29,024 nt of DNA, from IMG/VR virus record IMGVR_UViG_3300008952_000224, positions 1 through 29,024 of that record. One strand, given 5' to 3'. Position numbers and translations under genes: made by a program. Below are positions 28,768 to 29,024 of this stretch, in pieces. The notes under the pieces were generated by a model, which saw only the letters and a program-made list of their open reading frames with translations, was not told where the DNA came from and searched no databases. Numbering within the stretch: the stretch's first letter is position 1; each line of letters starts with the position of its first letter. Origin of the DNA: a virus.

Positions 28768-29024
28768 ATGCCCATTTATTCCTTTCTCTCTGAAAAGGGC
28801 CACTTAATCGAGAAGATCGTTCCCCCAGGAACAAAGAGACTCACGGTTGAGGGGATGGATTACGAGCGTTGCATAGCCAGCGAAGGTTTTTCCATCGGCA
28901 ATCAAGTTAAGATTCCCTCTCAAGCAGAGCAGGTAAAGGACGGTTATCATAAGCTGGAGCAAAAGGAAGGCTCCCGTTTCCTTCGTAAATCACAATTTAG
29001 TACGAAACAAATAAAGAGAGCTTG
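28768..29024 (+). CDS. Unknown protein, 3' partial
   Basis: Starts at ATG 28768, directly after the acidic gene and with GAGGAGG six bases upstream, and runs off the window (85 residues visible). MPIYSFLSEKGHLIEKIVPP resembles the opening of FmdB-like small zinc-ribbon proteins, but the expected CxxC pair is missing. Probably a head-completion or accessory protein. No firm assignment. Confidence 0.5.
   Translation, partial: MPIYSFLSEKGHLIEKIVPPGTKRLTVEGMDYERCIASEGFSIGNQVKIPSQAEQVKDGYHKLEQKEGSRFLRKSQFSTKQIKRA

Overview
This window is most of the genome of a temperate, tailed double-stranded DNA phage, or of an integrated prophage. The evidence is a small and large terminase, a portal, a scaffold and an N4-gp56-type major capsid protein at the right end. 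Large internal-virion-like proteins lie at the left end, and a tyrosine integrase beside a tRNA-derived attachment site and excisionase-like genes lies between them. Terminase, portal, scaffold and capsid order, plus large Gln/Ala-rich and coiled-coil virion proteins and no tape measure in view, fits a short-tailed (podovirus-like) virion, though the tail genes are mostly outside the window. The integrase variant (Asn in place of the two usual His positions of the active site) is one I associate with Verrucomicrobiota and relatives. A host in that group is an inference, not something the sequence proves.

Layout. 1-6573 (+): three large late genes without recognised domains, probably internal virion or ejection proteins. 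6557-6814 (-): a ribbon-helix-helix regulator that runs tail to tail into them. 6892-8108 (+): a metallophosphoesterase whose start is out of frame, a winged-helix protein and a small unknown protein. 8105-8420: the attP region, with a tRNA-Arg 5' half flanked by paired TTTGTCC arm-type repeats. 8421-9746: integrase. 9828-10896: small regulators (a CxxC protein, a second ribbon-helix-helix protein and two excisionase/MerR-like helix-turn-helix proteins). 10859-16745 (+): a tightly overlapping recombination and replication operon holding an ERF annealing protein, a Cas4/DUF2800-like nuclease, a protein with an SSB-like acidic tip, a cytosine-5 methyltransferase, a stand-alone DnaA domain IV protein, a frame-broken RusA resolvase, a PD-(D/E)XK protein, a DUF1376-like replication protein and several tiny proteins.

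16923-21004 (-): an opposing operon of eleven mostly unknown genes. It includes a half-length beta-clamp-like protein and a Cys-rich protein that I tentatively place in DUF7227. Five of its genes are preceded by the same 11-base leader. 21181-29024 (+): the packaging and head module (TerS, TerL, a repeat-rich 537-base gap, two tiny basic proteins, portal, unknown, scaffold, capsid, acidic protein and a partial gene).

The feature I find most striking is a palindromic element built on the half-site GTRTCAC. It occurs at seven places, six of them at gene junctions or operon boundaries: before the ribbon-helix-helix gene, at the convergent operon ends, before terS, twice before the portal operon and before the capsid gene. 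The seventh lies inside a small head gene. It looks like a phage-wide operator or promoter element that could coordinate the late genes, and the 6557-6814 regulator is a candidate binder because a copy sits at its own start.
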